Origin: Spirochaetia bacterium
Lineage (GTDB): Bacteria; Spirochaetota; Spirochaetia; Sphaerochaetales; Sphaerochaetaceae
NCBI GenBank assembly: GCA_900769955.1
Contig: CAAGIP010000040.1
Span: 1 to 33,166 of the forward strand
Reading direction: 5' to 3'
Length of the DNA stretch: 33,166 bases
A program made the translations under genes and the position numbers. Below, in pieces: positions 7,961-16,428 of the stretch (positions within the stretch are counted from its first letter, which is position 1; the number at the start of each line of letters is the position of its first letter). Under the pieces are notes generated by a model. The model did no database searches. It had not been told where the DNA came from and saw only the letters and a list, made by a program, of their open reading frames with translations.

Positions 7961-8551
7961 TCACTTCTTCTCAGTCCACTCCGCTTCGGCAACCTTCTCC
8001 GATGCGGAATATTTCCTCACGACGCTCCAGAGCTTTATTGCCCACCCGACTACGAAAACACCGCTTGTGATCAGAACAACTCCTATGACGAGCAGTATCG
8101 TGGAGTTGATGAAGTTGGGAAAGAGGAACATCAGGATGGCAAACACGATGTAGAGCCACCCGGAAGAGCCGTAGTAGAACGGATCAGTAAAGCCGCTTTT
8201 CCTGATGAAGTGCGTCTCACACACTTCCGATATTCCTGAGAGCAGAAGGTTGAATGCAATGAGCCAGATTGTCCAGGAAGCAACCGCGGCCCCCGGGCTG
8301 GTTGCGGCAAAGTATACGACCAGTATGCTGATGAAAAGGTTCACAAGTGTCTTTATCATGTTGAAGCGCACGACGCCTGAGATGTTTCTGAACCTGAAGG
8401 ACGTGCCCAATGCGGTAAGGGACTCGATGATATTGAAGACACCGAAGGCGATGACTCCGATCTTCACGACCGATGCGGGAGCCGCGATGAAAAGCACGCC
8501 GAGTGCGGCAAGCAGTATGCCTGATCCGATATAAGAGAGATAACGTTTCAC
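7961..8551 (-). CDS. HdeD-like (DUF308) integral membrane protein
   Basis: The protein (about 196 residues) has around six hydrophobic helices, such as IGSGILLAALGVLFIAA, VVKIGVIAFGVFNIIE and LVIGVVLITSGVFVV, with repeat units typical of the HdeD/DUF308 family. E. coli HdeD is linked to acid stress; the role here is not shown. I chose GTG at 8551 because AAGGAGG (8557-8563) lies five bases before it. An upstream ATG at 8584 has no ribosome site and would run into the divergent nucleotidase promoter. The gene ends upstream of the his promoter, with no clear terminator. Confidence 0.8.
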   Translation of the reverse strand: MKRYLSYIGSGILLAALGVLFIAAPASVVKIGVIAFGVFNIIESLTALGTSFRFRNISGVVRFNMIKTLVNLFISILVVYFAATSPGAAVASWTIWLIAFNLLLSGISEVCETHFIRKSGFTDPFYYGSSGWLYIVFAILMFLFPNFINSTILLVIGVVLITSGVFVVGWAIKLWSVVRKYSASEKVAEAEWTEKK

Positions 8552-8561
8552 ATCTTCCTCC

Positions 8562-8591
8562 TTGATTAACCCGTCAGTATTCATGTAGCTT
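8562..8591 (+). promoter_or_regulatory. Candidate promoter of the YjjG-like gene
   Basis: TTGATT (8562-8567), an 18-base spacer and TAGCTT (8586-8591) precede the ATG at 8599 by seven bases. No Shine-Dalgarno sequence is present. The -35 overlaps the ribosome site of the divergent HdeD-like gene. The -10 match is modest. Confidence 0.35.
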
Positions 8592-8598
8592 TGTCATC

Positions 8599-9276
8599 AT
8601 GAAACGATATACTCACCTGCTTCTGGATGCCGACGGTACCTTCTATGATTTCGCCTCGTGCGAAAATATAGCGCTGAAAAAGCTCTTCGACTACTATCAT
8701 ATACCCTTTTGTGCAGAAAACATACAGTTGTTTCACGAAGCAAATCTTGCCCTCTGGCACGCATTCGAGCGCGATGAGGCAACGACGCGGGACATCAGGG
8801 ACAAAAGACTTTTTCCCCTCCTTGAAAAGTATGGCCTCGGAAGGGAGACTGTTTCTGCGGGAAAGTTTTACTGTGACTGTCTCAGCGAAAACGGAATCCT
8901 CTTTCAGGGTGCTATGGAGTGTCTTGAGGCACTTCATGAGAAGTACCGTCTTGAGATGATAACGAACGGACTTACTGAAGTGCAGTACGGACGCTTCAGG
9001 TCTTCAGGAACCGAAAGCTTATACGACCACATCATAATAAGTGAGGAAATCGGAGTTCAGAAACCGAAGAAGGAGTTCTTTGAATACACACTCAGCACGA
9101 TAGGAGCTTCCCCTGATGAGTGCCTCATCATCGGAGACAGCCTGACGAGTGACATTCAGGGCGGAATCAACAGCGGTATCGATACGCTTTATCTCCACCT
9201 GTCAGGTGAGAAAAAAGAAGGAGGGTACACTTACAGCGCACCGTCTTACGATGCGCTCATGTCCCTCCTGCTGTAA
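8599..9276 (+). CDS. YjjG-like HAD nucleotidase
   Basis: This 225-residue soluble HAD phosphatase closely follows YjjG, a house-cleaning 5'-nucleotidase acting on non-canonical pyrimidine nucleotides. HAD motif I is LLLDADGTFYDF (D10, D12). Motif II is MITNGLTEVQ. Motif III/IV is EEIGVQKPKKEFF followed by IIGDSLTSDIQGGINSG. The helical cap lies between motifs I and II. The substrate is inferred from similarity. The gene is divergent from the HdeD-like gene and ends five bases before the stop of the convergent FKBP gene. Confidence 0.85.
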   Translation: MKRYTHLLLDADGTFYDFASCENIALKKLFDYYHIPFCAENIQLFHEANLALWHAFERDEATTRDIRDKRLFPLLEKYGLGRETVSAGKFYCDCLSENGILFQGAMECLEALHEKYRLEMITNGLTEVQYGRFRSSGTESLYDHIIISEEIGVQKPKKEFFEYTLSTIGASPDECLIIGDSLTSDIQGGINSGIDTLYLHLSGEKKEGGYTYSAPSYDALMSLLL

Positions 9277-9281
9277 AAAGC

Positions 9282-10040
9282 TTACTTTTCGACTTTAATC
9301 AGCTCAATGTCGAAGATAAGCAGCTGATTAGGTTCGATGTTGCCTGAGCCGTTTATGCCGTAGCCGAGATCGGGATGTACCCATGCCCTGATCTTTTCAC
9401 CCTCGCTCATGACAGAGCACGCGGCGCGAAACCCCTCTATGATATTTGTGGAAAGATCGAAGGTGGAAGTCTGTCCGCGCTCATATGAGGAATCCTTTAC
9501 CTCACCTGAGAGCGTGATGAGCTGGTAATTGACTGTTACAGTTGAAGTCGGATTTGCCTTTGCACCGCCCTCGGAGGCCTCCCTTAATACCTCATACTGG
9601 AGCTTGTCGCTGTATGCCTTAACTCCTGAGCGTTTACTGTTTGTAGAGAGGAAACTCTCTGCAGCCGCGAGGTTCTTCTCCCTAAGCACGTTCATCTCGG
9701 CCTCATATGACTCATAACGCTTCTGCTGATACTCATTCATGATCGACTGACTTTCCGCCATCGTGTACGTGAAGTCATTTTCCACATACGCCCTGACGCC
9801 TTCGGCAAAGTATTCATTGTCAAGCTCCGGCATCTGTGCCTTTATCGAGTTCAGCAGCTGATAGCCGTAAACATAAGCAAACTTCTCCTCAAGCGTTGTG
9901 GGAGAGGGAAGATCATCATGAAGCACGGTAACAGGGGCTGTCGGCTCCGGAGTAACCTCTTCAGAAACTGAAGCGGGTTTGGTGCATGATACAATTAAAG
10001 TGAGTGATAAAATTAAGAGTAATAATCCTTTCATAGACAT
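9282..10040 (-). CDS. FKBP-type peptidyl-prolyl isomerase lipoprotein
   Basis: A lipoprotein signal peptide ends in LTLIVSC, with C19 as the lipidated residue, so the protein is probably anchored in an envelope membrane facing the periplasm. Residues about 50-150 form the helical dimerisation region typical of Mip/FkpA-type FKBPs (FAYVYGYQLLNSI, YAEGVRAYV-like). The FKBP catalytic domain occupies about 160-252, with VTVNYQLITLSGEVKDSS, IIEGFRAACSVMSEGEKIRAWV, LGYG and LLIFDIELIKVEK. The likely role is proline isomerisation and chaperoning of exported proteins. The gene starts four bases after the fumarase beta stop and ends the def-led operon. ATG at 10034 is an alternative start. Confidence 0.9.
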   Translation of the reverse strand: MSMKGLLLLILSLTLIVSCTKPASVSEEVTPEPTAPVTVLHDDLPSPTTLEEKFAYVYGYQLLNSIKAQMPELDNEYFAEGVRAYVENDFTYTMAESQSIMNEYQQKRYESYEAEMNVLREKNLAAAESFLSTNSKRSGVKAYSDKLQYEVLREASEGGAKANPTSTVTVNYQLITLSGEVKDSSYERGQTSTFDLSTNIIEGFRAACSVMSEGEKIRAWVHPDLGYGINGSGNIEPNQLLIFDIELIKVEK

Positions 10041-10044
10041 ATAT

Positions 10045-10587
10045 TCAGAATATAAGCTTTATTCCCTCTCCCGTCAGCACGTAACCTTCACTGTCGGCAA
10101 TCGCAATCGCAGGAAAGTCCTTTACCGTGAGCCTCAGCAGTGCCTCCGGGCCCAGCTCCGGGTATGCGACGGTCTCACATGATGTGATGCATGAGGAGTA
10201 CAGTGCTCCGCAGCCTCCGAAGGCCTGAAGGTAGAGGCCTCCGTATTTTCTCACGGCTTCCAGAACGGACGGCTTTCTCGGCCCTTTGCCGATCATGAGC
10301 CGGAGTCCCTTTTCGGCAAGCAGCGGTGAGAAGGGATCCATGCGTGCACTGGTCGTGGGACCGCAGGAACCCATTACATTACCTTCAGCAGCAGGGGATG
10401 GTCCCATATAATAAATTCCGTTTCCTTCCAGCTCAAAGGGAAGCTCCCCGCCGTTCATCACTGCATCATAGAGCCTCTTATGCACCTGATCACGTCCGAC
10501 ATAGAGAGTGCCGGAGATCAGGACAGTGTCACCTGCCTTTATTTTCCTGAGTTCATCACCGCTGTACGGCAGCTCAAGCCTCACCAT
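10045..10587 (-). CDS. Class I fumarate hydratase, beta (C-terminal) subunit
   Basis: This is the smaller subunit of a two-subunit Fe-S fumarase (TtdB/FumB-like C-terminal domain), acting with the upstream alpha subunit to interconvert fumarate and malate. The 180-residue protein shows LKAGD-type KIKAGDTVLISGTLYVGRD, YYMGPSPA, GSCGPTTSARMDPF, MIGKG and the GGCGALY region. I chose ATG at 10587, with GGGAGG (10593-10598) five bases upstream. A longer frame to 10629 lies entirely inside the alpha gene. The overlap with alpha is 14 bases. Tartrate dehydratase shares the fold and cannot be excluded. Confidence 0.9.
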   Translation of the reverse strand: MVRLELPYSGDELRKIKAGDTVLISGTLYVGRDQVHKRLYDAVMNGGELPFELEGNGIYYMGPSPAAEGNVMGSCGPTTSARMDPFSPLLAEKGLRLMIGKGPRKPSVLEAVRKYGGLYLQAFGGCGALYSSCITSCETVAYPELGPEALLRLTVKDFPAIAIADSEGYVLTGEGIKLIF

Positions 10588-11428
10588 CGTAACCTCCCAG
10601 TACCACCACGGTGGCCCTTCTCTCTGCATGGCAGTTTACGGTGACGGCCAGAGGCAGCCCCGCAATGTGCGTCGGATATGTCTCGATCGCGACGCCGAGG
10701 CAAGTATTGTCTCCTCCAAGTCCTCCGGGCCCGATGGAAAGTGAGTTGACGCTCTTTTGGATCTTCTCCTCAAGCGCCCTGTAGCGCTTATCGGGGTTGC
10801 TTCCGCTTCTTAAAAGCGCCTTCTTGCTTAAAAACGCTGCCTTATCCATAGTTCCGCCGAGCCCTATTCCCAGGAATACGGGTGGACAGGGCTTTCCGCC
10901 TGCCGCCCTCATTATGTCAGTGACCGCGGATACGACATCATCTTCCCCGGCCGTGGGATTGAGCATCCTCACGCCTGAACAGTTCTCACTGCCGAAGCCC
11001 TTGAGCAGGAAGTTTATCGTGATATCGGAGCCTTCACACATTTCATAGTAAATGACGCATGGAAGGTTGGTTTCGGTATTGGTCCTGTCATACAGGGGGT
11101 CCCTGACAACGCTCTTTCTGTAGAGCGAGTTTTTCGCCGCGGCCTTTGCACCCGCATTTATTTCCGCTTCAAGGAGGGCAAGGTTAACCCTTGCATTTCT
11201 TCCGATGGATACAAGGACGAAGAACATCCCCGTATCCTGACATAGCGGTATTCCGCTCTCCCTGCTTATGTCGATGTTTTTCACGATATGGGTAAGTACG
11301 GTCTTACCGTACACACCGCTTTCACCCGCTTCAGCCTTTCTTATACAGGTTTCAACCTCCGGAGGAAGTATCCTCGCCGCGGAAGCCAGCGCGTTCTCTA
11401 TGCTCTTTCTCAGTTTCATGGGCATCAT
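10574..11428 (-). CDS. Class I fumarate hydratase, alpha (N-terminal) subunit
   Basis: This subunit carries the catalytic [4Fe-4S] cluster of two-subunit fumarase. The 284-residue protein has the first cluster cysteine C63 in GIPLCQDTG, then FGSENCSG, PPVFLGIGLGGTMDKAA, GPGGLGGDNTCLGV and VTVNCHAERRA near the end. The start may be the Met at 11428, 11425 or 11419; none has a strong ribosome site. Conserved sequence begins almost at once (SIENALASAARILPPEV), so a much later start is unlikely. It overlaps the VanZ-like gene by up to 77 bases and the beta gene by 14. Confidence 0.92.
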   Translation of the reverse strand: MMPMKLRKSIENALASAARILPPEVETCIRKAEAGESGVYGKTVLTHIVKNIDISRESGIPLCQDTGMFFVLVSIGRNARVNLALLEAEINAGAKAAAKNSLYRKSVVRDPLYDRTNTETNLPCVIYYEMCEGSDITINFLLKGFGSENCSGVRMLNPTAGEDDVVSAVTDIMRAAGGKPCPPVFLGIGLGGTMDKAAFLSKKALLRSGSNPDKRYRALEEKIQKSVNSLSIGPGGLGGDNTCLGVAIETYPTHIAGLPLAVTVNCHAERRATVVVLGGYDGEA

Positions 11429-11891
11429 TGTACCAAAGCATCTTATCCATTACCAGCGACAGGAAGAGGTCGAGAAGCAAAATCCCGAATGCAACACCGA
11501 GAACAAGTCCGAGAAAATCGGCAGCAAGGTCCAGCAGCTCGAAGGTTCGTCCGAAATACGGCTGCACGATCTCGATAATAAGTCCGAGCAGGGTTCCCGC
11601 AACAAGACTCTTCACGATCGTCCCGGTAGTATAAGTCAGTACCCTGAGTCTTGAGTCGCCCCTCTTTCTTTCCTTCCTGCGCTCCATGAATGAAGGAAGG
11701 CTGACAAGTGAAAGAAAGAGCGAAAAGCCAAGCGCCGTATATGCCAGTGAGTGTGCTATCTTGTCATTTCCGAATCTTTCAGCAGAAATCCCCGGAACGG
11801 TTCTGAATGAAAACAGCAGTATCAGGAAGGTCGTGATGGTGAGAAGTATCACGCCGACAGTCCTGACACTTTTCTTTATCGAAAGGGTCAT
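11352..11891 (-). CDS. VanZ-like membrane protein
   Basis: The 179-residue protein has about four membrane helices and the VanZ-family signatures DKIAHSLAYTALGF (about 43-56) and EIVQPYFGRTFELLDLAADFLG (about 107-128). VanZ relatives are linked to glycopeptide tolerance in some bacteria, but most have no known function. A charged tail of about 30 residues after the last helix extends 77 bases into the fumarase alpha gene in another frame. The gene begins six bases after the radical SAM stop, with AAGGAT upstream. Confidence 0.85.
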   Translation of the reverse strand: MTLSIKKSVRTVGVILLTITTFLILLFSFRTVPGISAERFGNDKIAHSLAYTALGFSLFLSLVSLPSFMERRKERKRGDSRLRVLTYTTGTIVKSLVAGTLLGLIIEIVQPYFGRTFELLDLAADFLGLVLGVAFGILLLDLFLSLVMDKMLWYNDAHETEKEHRERAGFRGEDTSSGG

Positions 11892-11897
11892 GAATCC

Positions 11898-12875
11898 TTA
11901 AACTCCGTATCCGTCATGAGGTAACATACATCCCTGAAAAAGTCCACGCTCATTCATGTAAAGGGCAAGTGCCTCAATGAGATCACGCTTGTCGGGAAAC
12001 GAAACGGGATACACCAGCCGGGCGCGCGGTGTTTCGGTGAGGATGCGTTCAATTATAACATCACGTCTGAGGTGGGATATTATCATCGAGAGCAGCGCGA
12101 TGTGACGTCTGAAGGATGATGTGGCAAAACATCCGTTCTCAAGGTAGCTTTTCTCAAGCGCGGTTGAGTGTGTTATGTGGATGTTGTGGATCTTGACGGC
12201 CTCGGCACCCGATTCATTAACCATCCTGACTCCCTTCATGATGTCATCGGCCGTATCGTAAGACGGCATCAGGAGGAGGTGCGCTGTAACCTTAAGCCCA
12301 TGACGGCGTGCCCTTTTCACGGTCTCAAGCCAGCATGATGCGCGGTGTCCCCTGTTTATTTTCTCCAGTGTCGTGTCATTTGCACTCTGAAGCCCCACTT
12401 CCACCCAGACATCCCGCTCCGGAGTGATATAATCCGAAAGCAGGCTGCATACCTCATCAGACAGGAGATCGGGACGGGTCGAGACAATAAGAACCCTGAA
12501 ATCATGAAGCGAGAGTGCATGGTCATATATCTTCTTAAGTCTTTCAGGAGTGTCAAAGGTATTGGACCACGCCTGAAAGTACAGCGCCGCATACTCGGCA
12601 CGGTAACGGCGCTTTATGAAAGCAAGTCCCCTTTCGATCTGCTCATCGATGCCCTTCAGCCTCGACAGAAAAAGATCATCCCTTAATACCCAGCCCTTCT
12701 CTTCCTCTCTCTGGTACACTGCAACGGCACCGCTGCCGTCGCAGTAGGTGCACCCTCCGCTGCGGTCAGAGGCCCTGTTGGGACAGGAAAAGCCCGCATC
12801 GACACCGACACGGTACAGCCTTTTTCCGTAATATTCACTTATGTACGATGAATATGTTCTCCAGGGCAGCTTCAT
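11898..12875 (-). CDS. YhcC-type radical SAM protein (TIGR01212 family)
   Basis: The 325-residue protein has the family's unusual cluster motif C31-x10-C42-x2-C45 in GFSCPNRASDRSGGCTYC. SAM-binding and barrel segments follow: YFQAWSNTF, VLIVSTRPDLL, VWVEVGLQSAND and KVTAHLLLMPSYD. This matches TIGR01212/YhcC-type radical SAM proteins, whose reaction is not established to my knowledge. It overlaps the patatin gene by four bases (ATGA), so it belongs to the def-led operon. Confidence 0.88.
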   Translation of the reverse strand: MKLPWRTYSSYISEYYGKRLYRVGVDAGFSCPNRASDRSGGCTYCDGSGAVAVYQREEEKGWVLRDDLFLSRLKGIDEQIERGLAFIKRRYRAEYAALYFQAWSNTFDTPERLKKIYDHALSLHDFRVLIVSTRPDLLSDEVCSLLSDYITPERDVWVEVGLQSANDTTLEKINRGHRASCWLETVKRARRHGLKVTAHLLLMPSYDTADDIMKGVRMVNESGAEAVKIHNIHITHSTALEKSYLENGCFATSSFRRHIALLSMIISHLRRDVIIERILTETPRARLVYPVSFPDKRDLIEALALYMNERGLFQGCMLPHDGYGV

Positions 12876-14956
12876 TCGAGTACCAGTCCTATTGCGAAGT
12901 CAAGATCAGAGGAGAGTGCCAGCTTCAGTGAAAGTCCGATATCAGATTTCAGCCCTGCTTTTATCACTCCTCCCCAGCCGATGTGCTTAAGACTGGTAAA
13001 TGGTACCGGACTTATCGAGAGATCACCTCTGAGATCGGCATGCTCGAAAAGGGAGAAGTATCCTCCAGCCTCAATATAAAAAGGAAGAGATGTGTCAAAG
13101 TGCCAGAGCAGTGACACCTCTATCAGGTCCCTCGAGCGGAAGGAAAAAATGTCTGAGACATACGATGAGCCAAGGCGCTCATCACCGCGTACGGAGGCTG
13201 CCGCTGCGTTAAGGCGGATGGGACCGGAGAGTGTGGAAAAGCTTCCCTTCAGCGCATAATCGAGGCGTCCCGAATAGCCTGCAGAGAGCATCAGATCGCT
13301 TTTGCAGAAGCGGTTTTCCGTCGTGTAGAAGGCCGATGCCGAAATACTCTGTATCCGATCCCCTTCAGTCGAGAACAGGTCGAGTGAGACAAGCTCTGCG
13401 GAAAGCAGCACGTCAAGTCTCCCTGATTTCTGAAAGAAGGCAGTAAGGGATGCCCCCATAGACAGGCTTCCGTCCTGAGTCGGGGTCCTGCCGGGGTAAT
13501 CCATGGCACCTTTTGCCTGCAGGAAGCCGAATGCTCCCTCCAGTGACAGCGTAAGGTCCAGCCCGTTTGCAAGTGGAAGCGACCAGCTGAGACTGAGTCT
13601 GTTGACGTCCCCTATCCTGGCATTTGCGCCTATGCTGCTTCTCCCCGGCCCATAGGAAAATGAAAGGGATATTCCCGGATCAAGGAAAATATAGCCTCCC
13701 GTTTCCGAAGTGGAAAGAAAGGAAAGGGAAAATGATGCGCCAAGACCGGCATTCATTATTTTCTCCTCATACTCCTCTGCCGATACGGTCAGAACATCAT
13801 CCTCAATGTGATATGAGACTGCCCTGAATCCCTCACGGCGCTTTACCATGGATAGAAGAGATGAGAAGTCCTTCACGAAGGCTTCATCATATTCCTTCCC
13901 CTCAAAGGCTGAGAAAAGAGCGGAATATGCACTCATTGACAGAGGAGTCACGATGTTGCTGACGGTGAAGTAGGGAATGTCGCCATAGGAGACAGGTTTT
14001 TCAAGCGGAAGATAACCTTCAAGCGCACTCTCAATTTCATCGAAAAGGTCCTGATTGGCCTTCACGCACTCTTCCCCTATTTCAAGAATTTTTTCCACAT
14101 TGCCGAAATCAATTACGTTCACATCACCTGTTTCAGGGATGAAGAGGTAATCTGAGATGGTATGCTCGCTTCGCACACTGCCCTGGGAGACCAGTATTAT
14201 GAACTGCGTGGCCACGCCTGAGAAGGTTTCAAGATACGAAGAGTCCCTTCCGTTCTCCCTGACGCTGTCATTCACGTCCACAGCAATGACTATGTCGGCA
14301 CCGAGCTCCCTTGCAACGGAAGAGGGAAGATTATCGGCAATGCCGCCGTCCGCGATATAGCGTCCGTCCCCGGTTTTCACCGGTGAAAAGACAATCGGGA
14401 GTGACATCGAGCCGCGCAGTGCAGTGTAGAGATCCGATGAGAAAACAACGCGCTCTCCCGTAACCAGGTCCGTTCCCACCGATCTGAATGTTATGGGAAG
14501 ACTATCGAACGATGAAACGTTCATGACCCGGCATAGTGCAGATCTTATCATCAGCTCGATGCCTGAGTCATCGATCAGGGCATTAGTGGTTCCGATCCCC
14601 TTTCTCGTGAAATTAACTGAAAAGAGAGTGTCATCATAGGATGAATAAGCCCTTGAAGGGAGTTTTTCCTCCTCCTGAAAGCTGAAAAGCGCACCTGCAA
14701 TGTCCTCGTTCCTGACGAAAGCTTCCAGCTCCTCACCGCTCCAGCCTGCACTGTACAGTCCGCCGATAAGGGCTCCCATGCTGGTGCCGGTTACTATGTC
14801 CGGGTAAATACCGCGCTTTTCAAGCTCCTTTATCACAGCTATCTGACTGAGGCCCCTTGCACCTCCCCCGGAGAGGACAAGCGCGATTCTGGGTCGCTCC
14901 GCATAAGCGGAAAAGAGTGTAAGAAGCAGCGTCAGGGTAAGGATGAATCTTTTCAC
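12872..14956 (-). CDS. Patatin-like phospholipase with POTRA-like region and C-terminal outer-membrane barrel
   Basis: The 694-residue exported protein begins with a Sec signal peptide (about 1-19, ending SAYA). The patatin domain (about 22-300) has the oxyanion loop SGGGARG (29-35), nucleophile S59 in GTSMG and catalytic D203 in IADGGIADNLP. A short POTRA-like segment follows (about 325-395). The rest (about 400-694) is alternating amphipathic beta strands, as in an outer-membrane barrel. This layout matches PlpD-type (type Vd) proteins, whose lipase is secreted through its own barrel. It ends in Glu rather than the usual Phe. It overlaps fmt and the radical SAM gene by four bases each. Confidence 0.9.
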   Translation of the reverse strand: MKRFILTLTLLLTLFSAYAERPRIALVLSGGGARGLSQIAVIKELEKRGIYPDIVTGTSMGALIGGLYSAGWSGEELEAFVRNEDIAGALFSFQEEEKLPSRAYSSYDDTLFSVNFTRKGIGTTNALIDDSGIELMIRSALCRVMNVSSFDSLPITFRSVGTDLVTGERVVFSSDLYTALRGSMSLPIVFSPVKTGDGRYIADGGIADNLPSSVARELGADIVIAVDVNDSVRENGRDSSYLETFSGVATQFIILVSQGSVRSEHTISDYLFIPETGDVNVIDFGNVEKILEIGEECVKANQDLFDEIESALEGYLPLEKPVSYGDIPYFTVSNIVTPLSMSAYSALFSAFEGKEYDEAFVKDFSSLLSMVKRREGFRAVSYHIEDDVLTVSAEEYEEKIMNAGLGASFSLSFLSTSETGGYIFLDPGISLSFSYGPGRSSIGANARIGDVNRLSLSWSLPLANGLDLTLSLEGAFGFLQAKGAMDYPGRTPTQDGSLSMGASLTAFFQKSGRLDVLLSAELVSLDLFSTEGDRIQSISASAFYTTENRFCKSDLMLSAGYSGRLDYALKGSFSTLSGPIRLNAAAASVRGDERLGSSYVSDIFSFRSRDLIEVSLLWHFDTSLPFYIEAGGYFSLFEHADLRGDLSISPVPFTSLKHIGWGGVIKAGLKSDIGLSLKLALSSDLDFAIGLVLE

Positions 14957-15882
14957 CTGAGTACTGAACCTATGATGGAACGGTTGCCGTTGACGAAGTC
15001 AGCGGCGGACAGTTCCTTCTTCGTCGGCTTCTGGAGTCCTGTAATGTAAATGTAACCGTCGCTTAAAGCTATTTTAAGCCCCTTCTGTTTATCGAGGGCA
15101 ACGACGGTGCCCGCTTCTTCAGCCGGAGTGCACTCTTCCTGTGAGAACACTGAGCCGTAAACACCGCATAGGTACAGGGCTTCCCCGTTCCATCGGAGAT
15201 ATGCCTTGGGCCAGGGATAGAATGCCCTGATTTTCGCATGGATCTCCCGGAGGCTCATTGAGACACTGAGTTCCGCTTCGCTCTTTTCGGTCATCCTCGA
15301 CCATGACACCTCACCTGTCTGAGGGACAGGAACGTACTTCTCACGTTCGATGAGGACCTTAAGTGCAAGCTCCGGTGCGATATGGGAAACACGCTCCGAG
15401 AGCGTTTCCTCAGTCTCGGTTCCATCAAGAGGGAATGTCACGGATGCATATATGTCACCTTCATCACAGCCGAGTGCAATCTTCTGCACAGAAATTGCAC
15501 CTTCCCTGTCCGCATTGAGGATCGTTTCCCTCAGCGGGGCACATCCCCTGTACCTGGGAAGCAGCGAGGGATGGATGTTGTATGTAGATGAGAAGAGCGA
15601 GAGGAATTTAGGCCCGAAGATCTTTCCGTAGCAGAACGAGACGAGCGTATCGGGAGAAAGCGCGCTCACTTTCCTTCTGACCTCGGATCCCAGGTGCTCA
15701 GGCGTAAGGACCTCAAGGCCGAGCTCGAGGGCACGCTTTTTTATCGGAGTGGGGATAAGATCTCGGCCGCGCTTTCCGGGACGGTCGGGAGCTGAAAGTA
15801 CGGCACATACAAGCCCTGCCTCATTAAGGGCTTCAAGAGTGGGCAGGGCAATGTCGCCTGTCGCTGCAAAGAGGATCTTCAA
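14953..15882 (-). CDS. fmt: Methionyl-tRNA formyltransferase
   Basis: Fmt transfers a formyl group from 10-formyl-THF to initiator Met-tRNA. The 309-residue protein has the formyltransferase domain (about 1-190) with N102, H104 and D140 in YNIHPSLLPRYRG and ALGCDEGDIYAS, and a C-terminal OB-like tRNA-binding domain (about 205-309; WSRMTEKSEAE, IRAFYPWPKAYL). The start codon is TTG, overlapping the def stop as TTGA, with GGAGAGG just upstream. It is followed by the patatin gene with a four-base overlap. Pairing with def is common in bacteria. Confidence 0.97.
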   Translation of the reverse strand: MKILFAATGDIALPTLEALNEAGLVCAVLSAPDRPGKRGRDLIPTPIKKRALELGLEVLTPEHLGSEVRRKVSALSPDTLVSFCYGKIFGPKFLSLFSSTYNIHPSLLPRYRGCAPLRETILNADREGAISVQKIALGCDEGDIYASVTFPLDGTETEETLSERVSHIAPELALKVLIEREKYVPVPQTGEVSWSRMTEKSEAELSVSMSLREIHAKIRAFYPWPKAYLRWNGEALYLCGVYGSVFSQEECTPAEEAGTVVALDKQKGLKIALSDGYIYITGLQKPTKKELSAADFVNGNRSIIGSVLR

Positions 15883-16385
15883 TTGCCTCTCCTTTTCTTT
15901 GTTTTGTTTCTTCTCTCATAAACCTTCACCATCATCTCCCTGTCTTCCGGGGAAAGGCGGTCGATGAAAAGCTTCTCATGAAGGTGGTCGTTTTCATGCT
16001 GTATCACGCGTGCTAGCAGGCCTTTGGCATTGAGCGTGAATGACTTTCCGTTCACGTCCTGAGCCTGGACCGTAACCTCAAGCGGTCTTATCACCTTGTG
16101 ATATACTCCGGGCAGGGAAAGACAGCCCTCCTCATAGGGGCCCATCTCAACACCTGTTCCTATTATTTCAGGGTTTATGAAGCAGAGCCTGTTGCCCTGC
16201 CTGTCATCAACGACGAATATTCTCTGGCTTACGCCTACCTGAGGTCCCGCAAGACCTACACCGTCAGCCTCATCCATTGTCTCGAACATGGCATCGACCA
16301 GCATCCTGAGGGCGCCGTCAAACTTCGTAACCTTAACGGTGGGTGCATAGAGCACCTCATCACCTAGTCTGTAAATATCCAACAT
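15879..16385 (-). CDS. def: Peptide deformylase
   Basis: This metalloenzyme removes the formyl group from new proteins. The start is ATG at 16385, giving 168 residues beginning MLDIYRLGDEVLYAP. An upstream extension to 16421 would lie inside the promoter. The three deformylase motifs are GVGLAGPQVG (Q49), EGCLSLPG (C88) and HENDHLHEKLF (H130, E131, H134). A basic C-terminal tail (RRNKTKKRRGN) is present. There is no Shine-Dalgarno sequence and the -10 ends seven bases before the ATG, so translation is probably leaderless. It is first in an eight-gene operon. Confidence 0.97.
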   Translation of the reverse strand: MLDIYRLGDEVLYAPTVKVTKFDGALRMLVDAMFETMDEADGVGLAGPQVGVSQRIFVVDDRQGNRLCFINPEIIGTGVEMGPYEEGCLSLPGVYHKVIRPLEVTVQAQDVNGKSFTLNAKGLLARVIQHENDHLHEKLFIDRLSPEDREMMVKVYERRNKTKKRRGN

Positions 16386-16392
16386 ACATAAA

Positions 16393-16421
16393 ACTATAAT
16401 CAGGGATGGAAGACGGGTCAA
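16393..16421 (-). promoter_or_regulatory. Sigma70-type promoter of the def operon
   Basis: TTGACC (16421-16416), a 17-base spacer and TATAGT (16398-16393) stand seven bases before the def ATG. This is a near-consensus promoter placed directly after the priA stop codon. It implies a leaderless def transcript. Confidence 0.82.
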
Positions 16422-16428
16422 CCGTCTT
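16410..16428. promoter_or_regulatory. Perfect inverted repeat at the priA end and def -35
   Basis: AAGACGG (16410-16416) and CCGTCTT (16422-16428) form a perfect 7-bp repeat around a 5-base loop. The repeat begins in the priA stop codon and encloses the def -35 hexamer. It could be the priA hairpin terminator, although no U-run follows, or an operator controlling def. Confidence 0.45.

Noticed and set aside
9274..9293. Possible terminator between the YjjG-like and FKBP genes
   Set aside because: The best stem is only four base pairs with no proper U-run.
10588..10629. Longer fumarase beta start
   Set aside because: It lies entirely inside the alpha subunit gene; the ATG at 10587 has GGGAGG five bases upstream.
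16386..16421. Upstream extension of def
   Set aside because: It lies over the -10/-35 promoter, and family similarity starts at the Met at 16385.
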